Assembly (NCBI GenBank): GCA_023228985.1
Contig: JALOAC010000008.1
Span: 20,200-84,199, forward strand
Length of the DNA stretch: 64,000 bases
From: Thiopseudomonas sp.
Lineage (GTDB): Bacteria > Pseudomonadota > Gammaproteobacteria > Pseudomonadales > Pseudomonadaceae
Direction of reading: 5' to 3'
The stretch's first letter is position 1. Each line of letters starts with the position of its first letter. Of this stretch, positions 1-9,132 are shown in pieces. The translations under genes were made by a program, and so were the position numbers. The notes under the pieces are model-generated. The model was not told the origin of the DNA. It was given only the letters and a program-made list of their open reading frames with translations, and did no database searches.

Positions 1-1
1 G

Positions 2-247
2 GTACTGGGCGTGCCAGTGCAGTCGTCCATGCTCTCTGGTGTGGATTCATTGCTCTCCATTGTGCAAATGCCTGCTGGCGTACCGGTTGCTACGCTGTCG
101 ATTGGCAAGGCGGGGGCGATCAACGCAGCTTTGTTAGCAGCCAGTATTCTCTCGCATCAACATCCACAGATTCTGCAAGCGCTGCAGCAGTACCGTGAGC
201 AGCAGACCCAAACCGTCTTGGCTAACCCAGACCCACGTGAGGCTTAA
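2..247 (+). CDS. purE: N5-carboxyaminoimidazole ribonucleotide mutase, C-terminal part
   Basis: Only the last 81 codons are present; the reading frame is open to the left edge, so the gene starts outside the window. PurE converts N5-CAIR to CAIR in de novo purine synthesis in the cytoplasm. The visible part has the features of the PurE C-terminus: a VPVQSS stretch, the SIVQMPAGVPVAT segment and the small-residue-rich GKAGAINAALLAA helix. The stop codon lies 3 bp before the purK start, so the two are surely cotranscribed and their products act in consecutive steps. The identification is secure; the N-terminal active-site part cannot be judged here. Confidence 0.95.
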   Translation, partial: VLGVPVQSSMLSGVDSLLSIVQMPAGVPVATLSIGKAGAINAALLAASILSHQHPQILQALQQYREQQTQTVLANPDPREA

Positions 248-250
248 CCC

Positions 251-1336
251 ATGAAAGTAGGCGTGATAGGCGGTGGCCAGTTAGGTCGTATGCTGGCGTT
301 GGCGGGTACACCGCTAGGCATGCAGTTCTCATTTTTAGATCCAGCAACGGATGCCTGTGCCGCTGCACTGGGTGAGCATTTGCTGGGTGACTATGATTCG
401 CAGCAGCATCTTAAGCAGCTGGCGCATTCAGTAGATGTGGTTACCTTTGAATTCGAAAACGTGCCCGCAGAAACCGTGGCGTATTTGTCCCAGTTTGTGC
501 CGGTTTATCCCAATGCTGAATCCCTGCGTATTGCACGGGACCGATTAAATGAAAAAACGCTGTTTGAAAAACTAGCTATACCCGTCACTAAGTTTGCCGA
601 TGTGTTATCGCAAGAGGGGTTAGAGCAGGGCGTGGCCAAAGTGGGTCTGCCGGCTATTTTAAAAACCCGCACCATGGGCTATGACGGCAAAGGGCAAAAA
701 GTGTTACGCAGCATGGATGATGTGCAAGGCACTTTTGCTGAGTTAGGCAGTGTGCCTTGTTTGCTGGAAGGCTTTGTTGATTTTTCCAGCGAAGTATCGG
801 TCATTGCGGTGCGTGGTCGTGACGGTGAAATTCGTTGTTATCCGCTGGCGCAGAATACTCACCATGACGGGATTTTGCATCTATCAATTGCCAGTCAAGC
901 GCACCCGTTGCAGTCCCTTGCCGAAGACTATGCCAGCCGCGTGCTCAATGAATTAGAGTATGTCGGTACGCTGGGTTTTGAGTTTTTCGTGGTGGATGAC
1001 GGTTTAATGGCCAATGAAATCGCCCCGCGGGTGCATAACTCTGGGCATTGGACCACCGAGGGCGCGCAATGCAGTCAGTTTGAAAATCATTTGCGCGCCA
1101 TTGCGGGCTTACCATTGGGCAGCACTGCAACGTTAGAGCATAGCGCTATGCTTAACTGCGTAGGGCGCATGCCAACGGCGCAGCAGATACTGCAAATTTC
1201 TGATACGCATGTACATGATTACAACAAAGCGGAAAAACTAGGACGCAAAGTGGGGCATATCACAGTGCGCTGTCGGAGCGAAGAGCAATTAAAGCAGCAA
1301 ATCAGTCAGGTAGAGCAACTGCTGCAGACTCTTTAG
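251..1336 (+). CDS. purK: N5-carboxyaminoimidazole ribonucleotide synthase
   Basis: This 361-residue ATP-grasp enzyme makes N5-CAIR from AIR, bicarbonate and ATP, feeding PurE. The N-terminus shows the nucleotide-fold motif GVIGGGQLGRML, followed by the FEFENVP segment typical of PurK. In the ATP-grasp part I see LKTRTMGYDGKGQ (ATP lid) and a C-terminal half with NEIAPRVHNSGHWT, which carries metal- and substrate-binding residues. The length fits the family (about 355-380). The start ATG follows the purE stop by 3 bp. Nothing looks damaged. A promoter for the pair must lie left of the window. The next gene begins 133 bp downstream on the same strand. Confidence 0.97.
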   Translation: MKVGVIGGGQLGRMLALAGTPLGMQFSFLDPATDACAAALGEHLLGDYDSQQHLKQLAHSVDVVTFEFENVPAETVAYLSQFVPVYPNAESLRIARDRLNEKTLFEKLAIPVTKFADVLSQEGLEQGVAKVGLPAILKTRTMGYDGKGQKVLRSMDDVQGTFAELGSVPCLLEGFVDFSSEVSVIAVRGRDGEIRCYPLAQNTHHDGILHLSIASQAHPLQSLAEDYASRVLNELEYVGTLGFEFFVVDDGLMANEIAPRVHNSGHWTTEGAQCSQFENHLRAIAGLPLGSTATLEHSAMLNCVGRMPTAQQILQISDTHVHDYNKAEKLGRKVGHITVRCRSEEQLKQQISQVEQLLQTL

Positions 1337-1469
1337 TGCTAGTAGTACGCCACAGATAAGTGGGATACATGGTTGCGGCAGTATAAGTTAAGAAAAATCA
1401 TGTGCGTTACTTCCTGAAGTGCATTAATCTATCAAAGTATAATTTGACTTGATTATTCTTGAGCGTGCC

Positions 1470-2672
1470 ATGTTAAAGCAAATACCTGTTTCCAGTGTGG
1501 TGTTAGGCATGTACATCCATGAATTATGTGGTTCGTGGATGGATCACCCCTTTTGGAAAACAGGTTTTTTACTGGATAACCCAACTGATTTGCAGCGTTT
1601 ACGTCAAAGCTCAGTCACTGAAGTATGGATTGATGTCAGCAAGGGATTGGACGCGCACGAAGGCGTAACCCAAGAGCAGGCAAATCAGCGTGCACAAAGT
1701 ATTTTAGCCGCAGCCAACAAACAAACAGAACAAAGTGATCTGGTTAGCGAATTACAGCGAGCGGCCAATATATGCGAGCGCTCGCGTGATGCTGTAGTTA
1801 GTATGTTTACCGACGTACGCATGGGTAAAGCAGTCGATATCCAGCAGGTGGAAACCGCTCTAAATGAAATGACCGAATCAGTCATGCGTCATCCCGGCGC
1901 GTTAATAAGTTTAGCGCGACTAAAGCAGGTGGATGAATATACCTATATGCATTCGGTCGCAGTCAGCGCACTGATGATGGCTTTAGCGCGGCAAATGCAG
2001 CACGATGAAGAACAGATGCGTGAAGCGGGTTTAGCGGGTTTGCTGCATGATTTGGGCAAAATGGCGATCCCTGAGTCGATTTTAAATAAGCCAACTAGCC
2101 TTACCGATACTGAATTTGACCGTATTCGTATGCATCCATTGTACGGTGCACGCTATCTAAAAAGCGGCATTTCCTCGGTCAGCCGTGAAGTACAGGATGC
2201 CTGTCTGCATCATCATGAAAAAATTGATGGCAGCGGTTATCCGCATAAACTCACCCATACAGAGATTAGTCTGTTGTCACGCATGACAGCTGTGTGCGAT
2301 GTCTATGATGCGGTGACTTCAGACAGGCCTTACAAAAAAGGCTGGGGGCCTGCAGAAGCTATTCAGCGTATGGCGCAATGGCATGGTCATTTTGATCCGC
2401 AAATATTCCAAGCTTTTGTTCGTACAGTAGGAATTTATCCCATTGGCTCGCTGGTGCGTTTAGCCAGTGGTCGTTTGGGTGTGGTGATTGAACAAGATCA
2501 GAACTCTTTGTTAAAGCCCAAAGTTAAGGTGTTTTTTTCGAGCAAGTCGAAAGTGCCGGTTGAGCAAGAAGTCATTGATTTGGCTAGTTCGCGCTGTAAT
2601 GAAGAGATTGTGGCGCGTGAGCGAGTTGAAGACTGGGGCTTTAAAAACTTTGACCAGCTGTGGATGGAGTAA
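1470..2672 (+). CDS. HD-GYP domain cyclic-di-GMP phosphodiesterase with DUF3391 N-terminus
   Basis: I chose the ATG at 1470 rather than the in-frame TTG at 1449, because MLKQIPVSSVVLGMYI is the usual DUF3391 opening. DUF3391 covers roughly residues 1-125. The HD-GYP domain follows at about 145-330, with the metal-binding HDLGKM motif, a HHHEK histidine cluster and the signature DGSGYP. The metal-binding motifs look intact, so hydrolysis of cyclic-di-GMP to pGpG or GMP is expected (family knowledge). There is no membrane segment, so the protein should be cytoplasmic. The C-terminal 60 residues look like a small beta-rich tail. It stands alone between purK and rpe, with no GGDEF partner nearby, so the signal it answers is unknown. 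Confidence 0.9.
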   Translation: MLKQIPVSSVVLGMYIHELCGSWMDHPFWKTGFLLDNPTDLQRLRQSSVTEVWIDVSKGLDAHEGVTQEQANQRAQSILAAANKQTEQSDLVSELQRAANICERSRDAVVSMFTDVRMGKAVDIQQVETALNEMTESVMRHPGALISLARLKQVDEYTYMHSVAVSALMMALARQMQHDEEQMREAGLAGLLHDLGKMAIPESILNKPTSLTDTEFDRIRMHPLYGARYLKSGISSVSREVQDACLHHHEKIDGSGYPHKLTHTEISLLSRMTAVCDVYDAVTSDRPYKKGWGPAEAIQRMAQWHGHFDPQIFQAFVRTVGIYPIGSLVRLASGRLGVVIEQDQNSLLKPKVKVFFSSKSKVPVEQEVIDLASSRCNEEIVARERVEDWGFKNFDQLWME

Positions 2673-2757
2673 GGGTGCAAAAAGCCACTGATTTGCTTTA
2701 ATATGTCCCTCCAATTTACCCCTCAGCTCGATGCTGTCCACGCAGATAGAGAACCTC

Positions 2758-3432
2758 ATGCAACCTTATTTTATAGCCCCCTCCATTTTATCCGCCGACT
2801 TTGCCCGCTTGGGTGAGGACGTTGACAAAGTCCTCGCTGCCGGTGCGGATGTGGTCCATTTTGATGTGATGGACAATCACTATGTACCTAATCTCACCAT
2901 CGGACCTATGGTCTGTAGCGCATTAAGAAAATACGGCGTTACGGCTCCCATTGATGTACATCTGATGGTGCAGCCAGTGGACCGTATTATTGGTGATTTT
3001 ATCGAGGCGGGAGCCAGCTATATTACCTTCCACCCAGAAGCCTCAGCACATGTTGATCGCTCATTGCAATTAATTAAAGATGGCGGCTGTAAAGCGGGTT
3101 TGGTTTTTAACCCAGCTACATCTTTAGATGCGCTTAAGTACGTGATGGATAAAGTCGATATGATTTTATTGATGAGCGTTAATCCGGGTTTTGGTGGGCA
3201 AAAATTTATTCCCAGCACGTTGGACAAACTACGTGAAGCGCGCGCACTGATTAGCGCCAGTGGTCGAGATATTCGCTTAGAAGTTGATGGCGGTGTTAAT
3301 TTGCACAATATTCGTGCCATTGCTGAGGCGGGGGCCGACACCTTTGTTGCTGGCTCAGCAATTTTTAATGCGCCTGATTATGCAGAAGTGATTGCGCAAA
3401 TGCGTGCTGAGTTGGCGCAGGTGCAAAGGTGA
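2758..3432 (+). CDS. rpe: Ribulose-phosphate 3-epimerase
   Basis: This TIM-barrel enzyme interconverts D-ribulose 5-phosphate and D-xylulose 5-phosphate in the pentose phosphate pathway. The ATG at 2758 gives MQPYFIAPSILSADFARLG, the normal Rpe N-terminus, and a 224-residue product; an upstream in-frame ATG at 2731 would add nine residues without family support. Visible motifs are HFDVMDNHYVPN (metal and catalytic residues), DVHLMVQP, SVNPGFGGQKF (phosphate-binding loop) and EVDGGV with the second catalytic Asp. A purine-rich stretch (AGAGAA) precedes the start. The stop codon overlaps the GTG start of gph, so the two are translationally coupled. Confidence 0.97.
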   Translation: MQPYFIAPSILSADFARLGEDVDKVLAAGADVVHFDVMDNHYVPNLTIGPMVCSALRKYGVTAPIDVHLMVQPVDRIIGDFIEAGASYITFHPEASAHVDRSLQLIKDGGCKAGLVFNPATSLDALKYVMDKVDMILLMSVNPGFGGQKFIPSTLDKLREARALISASGRDIRLEVDGGVNLHNIRAIAEAGADTFVAGSAIFNAPDYAEVIAQMRAELAQVQR

Positions 3433-4112
3433 GTCAGCTCAAACGTCTTTTTGCGGGTGAACTGCCCAAGTTAGTGATGTTTGATTTGGACGGTACTCTG
3501 TTGGACTCGGTACCTGACCTAGCGGCGGCCGTGGACAGTATGCTGGCGCAGCTTGGGCGACCCCCGGCCGATATTGAGCAAGTACGCCAGTGGGTAGGTA
3601 ACGGCGCGCTGGTGTTAGTACAGCGTGCATTGGCGGGTAAGTTTGATTACTCAAATATCAGTGCTGCAGACGCTGAGCCGGCGTTGCAGCTTTTTTTACA
3701 AGCCTATGCACAGGAAAGCTCGCGCAGTCAGTTGTATCCGGGGGTCTTGGATACTTTGACGGCGTTAAAAAACAAGGATATTAAGCTGGCCATTATCACC
3801 AATAAGCCAGAGCAGTTTTTGCCCGATTTGTGGCGCAGCCATGGTATAACGGGTTTGTTTGATTGGGTGGTAGGTGGCGATACGTTAGCCAAGCAAAAGC
3901 CCGATCCCATGGGACTCCATTGGGTAATGCAGCAAGCTGGCGTTACTGCGGAGCAAAGCCTGTTTGTGGGTGATTCAAAAAATGATATTCAAGCCGCCAA
4001 AGCTGCACAGGTGCGCTGTGTTGCACTGAGTTATGGCTACAATCATGGGCAACCCATCGAGCTGGAGCAGCCCGATTTAGTGATTGATAACCTTGGTCAA
4101 TTACTGCAGTAA
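3429..4112 (+). CDS. gph: Phosphoglycolate phosphatase, HAD family
   Basis: This HAD hydrolase removes phosphate from 2-phosphoglycolate, which arises mainly from repair of DNA 3'-phosphoglycolate ends. Motif I is FDLDGTLLDS with nucleophile Asp19 and acid/base Asp21; motif II is the ITNKP segment; the conserved Lys is in AKQKPDP; motif IV is GDSKNDIQAA. The 227-residue length fits Gph with an alpha-helical cap. The GTG start overlaps the rpe stop (GTGA). In the Pseudomonas genomes I know, trpE follows gph. Here a 154-bp gap and an efflux operon follow instead, so this junction is rearranged. Confidence 0.93.
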   Translation: MSQLKRLFAGELPKLVMFDLDGTLLDSVPDLAAAVDSMLAQLGRPPADIEQVRQWVGNGALVLVQRALAGKFDYSNISAADAEPALQLFLQAYAQESSRSQLYPGVLDTLTALKNKDIKLAIITNKPEQFLPDLWRSHGITGLFDWVVGGDTLAKQKPDPMGLHWVMQQAGVTAEQSLFVGDSKNDIQAAKAAQVRCVALSYGYNHGQPIELEQPDLVIDNLGQLLQ

Positions 4113-4204
4113 TCATCCGCATATGCGTGTTTGTTTTGTATGGGTTTTTGTGCAAATTAGTTTAAATCAAACTTAAGTGTTTTCAAAAATGCTAGGATGG
4201 TTGC

Positions 4205-4228
4205 TGACTAATTTGTAATAATTAGTCA
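4205..4228. promoter_or_regulatory. Perfect 9-bp dyad upstream of the RND operon, candidate repressor operator
   Basis: The arms TGACTAATT and AATTAGTCA are exact inverted repeats separated by six bases, and the dyad centre lies about 50 bp before the membrane-fusion gene. Size and symmetry suit a TetR- or MarR-type dimer. No T-run follows, so a terminator for gph is unlikely. The binding protein is not known, and no regulator gene lies next to the pump. Confidence 0.5.
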
Positions 4229-4266
4229 CAAACGGTAGGGCATCAGATAACTCTTGGGATTCAAAC

Positions 4267-5361
4267 ATGGCGCAGTTTCTTTTGGTTTTAAGCTTTTTGG
4301 CGACGCTTGTCTTAACGGGCTGTAGCCAAGAAGAACCGCAAACACTCAGCGTGCGGCCAGTTATGGTGATGCAACCCCTGCCAGCAAGTACAATCATTGA
4401 AGCGTTTGCAGGTGAGGTGCGTGCGCGTTTAGAGCCAGAGTTAGCGTTTCGCATTGGCGGTAAGGTGATCGCGCGCAAAGTGGAAACGGGCAGTCGAGTG
4501 AAAGCAGGGCAAATTCTAGCTGAGCTTGATCCTGAAGATGTAGGCTTGCACTTACAAGCCATGCAGGCACAGGTAGCAGCGGCACAAGCCAATCTAGAAT
4601 TGGTGCGTGCAGAGCGCGATAGATATCAGCAACTACTCGACAAGCAGATGGTAAGCCGCTCGCACTTTGATAGTGCACACAATCAATTTAAAAACGGCCA
4701 AGCCCGTTTAAAGCAAGCTCAGGCTGAGCTTGAAGCGGCAAAAAATCAAACCCAATATGCTCAGTTGCGTGCGCCCTATGCTGGGGTGATCACGCGCGCT
4801 AACGTGGAAGCCGGTCAAGTGGTAGCGGCAGGGCAAACAGTGTTTGTATTGGCGGTAGACGGTGAGCGAGAAGTTTCTTTTAGTATTCCAGAGCACATTA
4901 TTGACCGCTTTGTGCTTGGGCAACCGGTTGAAGTGGAGCTGTGGTCACAGCCCAGTCAACGCTTAACGGGTGAAATCCGTGAACTAGCACCAGCGGCTGA
5001 CTCGCGTTCACGCACCTATGCGGCACGCGTGGCGCTGCACAATTCAGTCAGTGCAGCAGAGTTGGGCCAAAGTGCGCGGGTGTATGTCAATGCTGATGCG
5101 TTAGCCCAACTCGCTGTTCCCTTATCTGCTGTGAATGCAGAGCACAATCAAGCCTATGTTTGGGTGGTGGACCTAGCCACGCAAAAAACAGTTCGTCGTT
5201 ATGTGCAAACAGGTGCTTATACCCAAACCACAGTGCCGATAATCTCAGGGTTGCAGGCCGATGACTGGATTGTGGTGGCTGGTGTGCATTTGCTGCAAGA
5301 AGGCCAGCAGGTACGTGCGGTAGATAGAGATAATCGCCCCGTCAGTCAGGCGCGGGAGTAA
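4267..5361 (+). CDS. RND efflux periplasmic adaptor (membrane fusion) lipoprotein
   Basis: The 364-residue product starts with a short hydrophobic signal and a lipobox LVLTGC, so it is probably a lipoprotein anchored by Cys19. The order is that of HlyD/AcrA-type adaptors: beta-barrel/lipoyl half (AFRIGGKVIARKVETGSRVKAGQILAEL region), a long alpha-hairpin at about residues 90-160 rich in Ala, Gln and Glu, the second lipoyl half (LRAPYAGVITRANVEAGQVV region), then beta-barrel and membrane-proximal domains. It should link the inner-membrane pump to an outer-membrane channel in the periplasm. The RND pump gene starts 4 bp after its stop. No outer-membrane factor is encoded here, so a TolC/OprM-type channel from elsewhere is inferred. 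Substrates cannot be predicted. Confidence 0.9.
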   Translation: MAQFLLVLSFLATLVLTGCSQEEPQTLSVRPVMVMQPLPASTIIEAFAGEVRARLEPELAFRIGGKVIARKVETGSRVKAGQILAELDPEDVGLHLQAMQAQVAAAQANLELVRAERDRYQQLLDKQMVSRSHFDSAHNQFKNGQARLKQAQAELEAAKNQTQYAQLRAPYAGVITRANVEAGQVVAAGQTVFVLAVDGEREVSFSIPEHIIDRFVLGQPVEVELWSQPSQRLTGEIRELAPAADSRSRTYAARVALHNSVSAAELGQSARVYVNADALAQLAVPLSAVNAEHNQAYVWVVDLATQKTVRRYVQTGAYTQTTVPIISGLQADDWIVVAGVHLLQEGQQVRAVDRDNRPVSQARE

Positions 5362-5365
5362 CTGC

Positions 5366-8300
5366 ATGCATTTTAATCTATCTGCGTGGGCCTTAAATAA
5401 TCGTCCGCTGGTGCTCTTTGTCATGCTGATGACCAGCCTTGTGGGTTTTATGGCCTACGGGCAGCTTGGGCAAAGTGAAGATCCACCGTTCACCTTTAAA
5501 GCCATGGTGATCAATACCCAGTGGCCTGGAGCAACGGCTGAAGAAGTATCACGTCAGGTAACCGAGCGCATTGAAAAGAAGCTGATGGAAACCGGCCTGT
5601 TTGAGAAAATAGTGTCTTTTTCCCGTCCCGGTGAATCGCAAGTAACTTTCGCCGCGCGCGATGATCTGCCATCCAAGGACATACCAGAGCTGTGGTATCA
5701 GATCCGCAAAAAAATTGCAGATATTCGCCACACCTTACCCAGAGAGATCCGAGGTCCTTTTTTTAATGACGAGTTTGGTACGACCTTTGGCAATATCTAT
5801 GCGCTAACTGGGCAGGGCTATGATTATGCGGTGCTTAAAGACTACGCTGAGCGGGTGCAGTTACAGCTGCAACGGGTCGCCGATGTGGGCAAGGTTGAGC
5901 TGGTCGGTTTACAGGAAGAAAAGATCTGGATAGAGGTTTCCAATACCCGCTTAGCCAATCTGGGCGTGTCCTTGCAAGCCATTCAGCAAGCCTTGGAAGC
6001 ACAGAATACGGTGTCGGCCACAGGTTTTTTTGAGACGGATACGGACCGTATTCAGCTCAGAGTGAGTGGCCGTTTTACAGCGGTGAAAGATATTCGTGAT
6101 TTCCCTATTCGTGTCGGCGATCGCACTTTTCGCTTGGCTGATGTGGCTGAGGTGCAGCGGGGCTTTAATGATCCTGCCGCACCAAGAATGCGCTTTATGG
6201 GTGAGGATGCATTGGGTTTAGCCGTGTCTATGCAGGACGGTGGCGATATTTTGGTGCTAGGTAACGCGCTGGAAAAAGAGTTTGCCCACTTGCAGGAAGG
6301 ACTGCCAATCGGCATGGAGTTGCGCAAAGTTTCGGATCAGCCCGCTGCCGTTAAAACCAGTGTTGGCGAGTTTATGCAGGTGCTTATTGAGGCGCTGGTA
6401 ATTGTGCTGCTGGTCAGTTTTTTTTCGTTGGGTTTTCGTACCGGATTGGTGGTGGCATTTTCGATTCCTATCGTGCTGGCCATCACTTTTGCTTTGATGC
6501 ATTACTTCAATATAGGACTGCATAAAATATCCCTTGGCGCGTTAGTGCTGGCTCTGGCTTTGATGGTGGACGATGCCATTATTGCGGTAGAAATGATGGC
6601 CATTAAGATGGAGCAAGGCTTTGAGCGAGTTAAAGCGGCCAGTTTTGCTTGGACCAGTACCGCATTTCCGATGTTGACGGGCACCCTTATTACCGCAGCA
6701 GGTTTTTTACCAATCGCCACAGCAGAGTCCACCGTGGGTGAGTACACGCGCTCTATTTTCCAAGTAGTGGGAATTGCGTTGATTGTATCCTGGTTTGCCG
6801 CGGTGCTCTTTGTACCCTATTTGGGTGACAAGCTACTGCCTGATTTGGCGCGGATTAAAGCGGCTAAACACGGCAATAAAGAAGGCGAGCATGATCCCTA
6901 TGCAACGCCGTTCTATCAGCGTTTTCGTGCTTTAGTCAGTTGGTGTGTGGATTACCGTAAAACGGTTATTGCTGTAACCTTGGCGTTATTTGTCGCCGCC
7001 TTGGCTGCCTTTCCGTTAGTGCCTAAGCAGTTTTTTGCTGATTCTAATCGGTTGGAATTGCTCTTAGATATCAAACTGGCAGAAGGCGCCTCGCTTAAAG
7101 CCACGCAGCAGAAAGTAGAACGTATTGAGCAGCGTTTAAAAGAGCGTGAGGGCATTGTTAACTATGTGGTTTACATAGGTGCAGGTTCGCCACGTTTTTA
7201 TTTGCCGCTGGATCAGCAATTACCCACGACCAGTTTTGCCCAGTTTGTGTTGATTACAGAAGATTTAGAGCAGCGCGAAGAGATACGTGCGTGGCTGATT
7301 GAGCTGATGCATACAGAGTTTGCTGATATGCGTTCACGCATCACCCGCTTGGAAAATGGACCGCCAGTGGGTTATCCAATTCAGTTTCGCGTATCGGGTG
7401 AGCATATTGAACAAGTGCGTGATTATGCACGCCAAGTGGCTGGTAAGGTGCGGGATAATCCGCATGTAGCCAACGTGCATCTGGATTGGGAAGAACCCAG
7501 CAAGATCGTACATTTAACCATAGATCAAGACCGTGCCCGCGCCTTGGGTGTTAGCAGTGCAGGACTGGCGCATTTTTTACAGAGCGCCTTATCCGGCACT
7601 TCTGTAAGCCAGTATCGTGAAGGTAATGAGCTAATCGAAATCTTGCTCAGAGGAACTGAGCAGGATCGTACGGATCTGGCATCACTGGCTAGCCTGTCAG
7701 TGCCTACGGAGCTGGGTACGCATGTTTCTTTAGCGCAGGTGGTCAGTCTGAATTATGGTTTTGAAGAGGGTGTGATTTGGCATCGCAATCGTTTACCGAC
7801 GATTACGGTCAGAGCGGATATTTATGGTGCTCAGCAAGCGGTAGATGTAACCGCGCAAATTATGCCAACTCTGCAGGACATTCAAACGACTTTGCCCGCA
7901 GGTTATTTGCTGGAAGTGGGCGGTACGGTAGAGGATGCAGCACGCGGGCAGCAGTCCGTAGCTGCTGGTATGCCGTTATTTTTGGTAGTGGTGTTGAGCT
8001 TGTTGATGATCCAGCTGCGCAGTTTTTCCCGCTCGGTGATGGTGCTGTTAACTGCGCCTTTGGGGCTTATAGGAGTGGTGGTCTTTTTACTGCTGCTTAA
8101 CAAACCTTTTGGCTTTGTCGCTATGCTTGGCACCATTGCTCTATCAGGCATGATTATGCGTAATGCGGTGATTTTGGTGGATCAAATAGAAACGGATATT
8201 AATGCCGGTCACAGTCAATGGCAGGCGGTTATTGATGCCACTGTGCGCCGCTTTAGACCTATTGTGCTGACAGCCATGGCCGCTGTGCTGGCGATGATTC

Positions 8301-8434
8301 CTTTGTCGCGCAGTGTGTTTTTTGGGCCGATGGCGGTGGCGATTATGGGTGGTTTAGTCTTTGCTACAGCGCTGACACTGTTGTTTTTGCCTGCGCTGTA
8401 TGCCACTTGGTTTCGAGTGAAGAAGCCTGATTAG
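5366..8434 (+). CDS. RND family inner-membrane efflux transporter
   Basis: This 1022-residue protein is a full-length AcrB/HAE-1-like pump. It has an N-terminal membrane helix, a large periplasmic loop (about residues 35-330), a cluster of six helices, a second periplasmic loop and a final helix cluster. The fourth helix region carries LALALMVDDAII, with the paired Asp residues of the proton relay near residue 400. The opening LSAWALNNRPLVLFVMLM resembles the smaller RND branch of Pseudomonas rather than MexB itself. It forms an operon with the adaptor gene 4 bp upstream and ends 12 bp before darP, which faces it. Proton-driven export of a small molecule is well supported; the substrate is open. 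Confidence 0.92.
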   Translation: MHFNLSAWALNNRPLVLFVMLMTSLVGFMAYGQLGQSEDPPFTFKAMVINTQWPGATAEEVSRQVTERIEKKLMETGLFEKIVSFSRPGESQVTFAARDDLPSKDIPELWYQIRKKIADIRHTLPREIRGPFFNDEFGTTFGNIYALTGQGYDYAVLKDYAERVQLQLQRVADVGKVELVGLQEEKIWIEVSNTRLANLGVSLQAIQQALEAQNTVSATGFFETDTDRIQLRVSGRFTAVKDIRDFPIRVGDRTFRLADVAEVQRGFNDPAAPRMRFMGEDALGLAVSMQDGGDILVLGNALEKEFAHLQEGLPIGMELRKVSDQPAAVKTSVGEFMQVLIEALVIVLLVSFFSLGFRTGLVVAFSIPIVLAITFALMHYFNIGLHKISLGALVLALALMVDDAIIAVEMMAIKMEQGFERVKAASFAWTSTAFPMLTGTLITAAGFLPIATAESTVGEYTRSIFQVVGIALIVSWFAAVLFVPYLGDKLLPDLARIKAAKHGNKEGEHDPYATPFYQRFRALVSWCVDYRKTVIAVTLALFVAALAAFPLVPKQFFADSNRLELLLDIKLAEGASLKATQQKVERIEQRLKEREGIVNYVVYIGAGSPRFYLPLDQQLPTTSFAQFVLITEDLEQREEIRAWLIELMHTEFADMRSRITRLENGPPVGYPIQFRVSGEHIEQVRDYARQVAGKVRDNPHVANVHLDWEEPSKIVHLTIDQDRARALGVSSAGLAHFLQSALSGTSVSQYREGNELIEILLRGTEQDRTDLASLASLSVPTELGTHVSLAQVVSLNYGFEEGVIWHRNRLPTITVRADIYGAQQAVDVTAQIMPTLQDIQTTLPAGYLLEVGGTVEDAARGQQSVAAGMPLFLVVVLSLLMIQLRSFSRSVMVLLTAPLGLIGVVVFLLLLNKPFGFVAMLGTIALSGMIMRNAVILVDQIETDINAGHSQWQAVIDATVRRFRPIVLTAMAAVLAMIPLSRSVFFGPMAVAIMGGLVFATALTLLFLPALYATWFRVKKPD

Positions 8435-8446
8435 CGTGCAGCTTGG

Positions 8447-8971
8447 CTAGCCCTGCTCAAACATTTTCGCATCGTCAAGTTCGCGCAGATAACGAAATAT
8501 TTTGCGCGCCGTGGTAGGTGGTTTTTCCTGCGCGCGCTCCTGCTGAGCTTGGCGAATCAATCCGCGCAGGTGCTGACTGTCGGTTTCAGGGTAGGCCTGT
8601 ATAAAGGCTTGTAGCGCTTCATCCCCTTCAACAATCAAGCGTTCACGCCAACGCTCTAGTGCATGAAAGCGGTCGTTGTGTTGACGGCTGCTGCTGTCCA
8701 TTAAATCCAAGACGCTATGAATGGCAGTAAGATCTTGCCCGCGCAGTAATTTGCCTAAAAACTGGTTATGGCGTTTACGGGCAATATGTTTGGTGTGTCT
8801 TTTACTTTCTTCCAAGGCTTTGAGCAGTTCGTCACTGAGTTGCATTTGCTGGAGAATGTCTGGTTTTAGTTCAGCAAGGCGGGCGCCAAGGTCTTGTAGG
8901 GCAAGCATGTCACGCTTGATCTGTGATTTACTTTTTTCTTCGTTGAGCTCTAAATCTGTAGTATCGGTCAT
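8447..8971 (-). CDS. darP: DarP (YjgA) 50S ribosome assembly factor, DUF615
   Basis: This 174-residue, highly charged helical protein matches the YjgA/DUF615 family, which binds late 50S precursors near the peptidyl-transferase centre. The signature parts are the KSKSQIKRDMLALQDLGARL segment near the N-terminus, IARKRHNQFLGKLLR in the middle and a C-terminal KIFRYLRELD segment. The ATG at 8971 has an AAGGA element upstream on the minus strand. In Pseudomonas, yjgA sits between tldD and pmbA. Here pmbA lies divergently upstream as expected, but the tldD side is occupied by the RND pump. Confidence 0.92.
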   Translation of the reverse strand: MTDTTDLELNEEKSKSQIKRDMLALQDLGARLAELKPDILQQMQLSDELLKALEESKRHTKHIARKRHNQFLGKLLRGQDLTAIHSVLDLMDSSSRQHNDRFHALERWRERLIVEGDEALQAFIQAYPETDSQHLRGLIRQAQQERAQEKPPTTARKIFRYLRELDDAKMFEQG

Positions 8972-9132
8972 GGAGTTTTCCTTGCTGCGTGCTGATTATT
9001 CTAGCAGATGTCCGTAGGGCTAGGTAGCAGCTAGCGTGGCAACATAATCAGTGCCAGTTAAACATCAAGACGAATACACTGGCATGGTGTAGCATGATGC
9101 GATTTTTTGTATGTTTGTAATGGGAGTCATGT

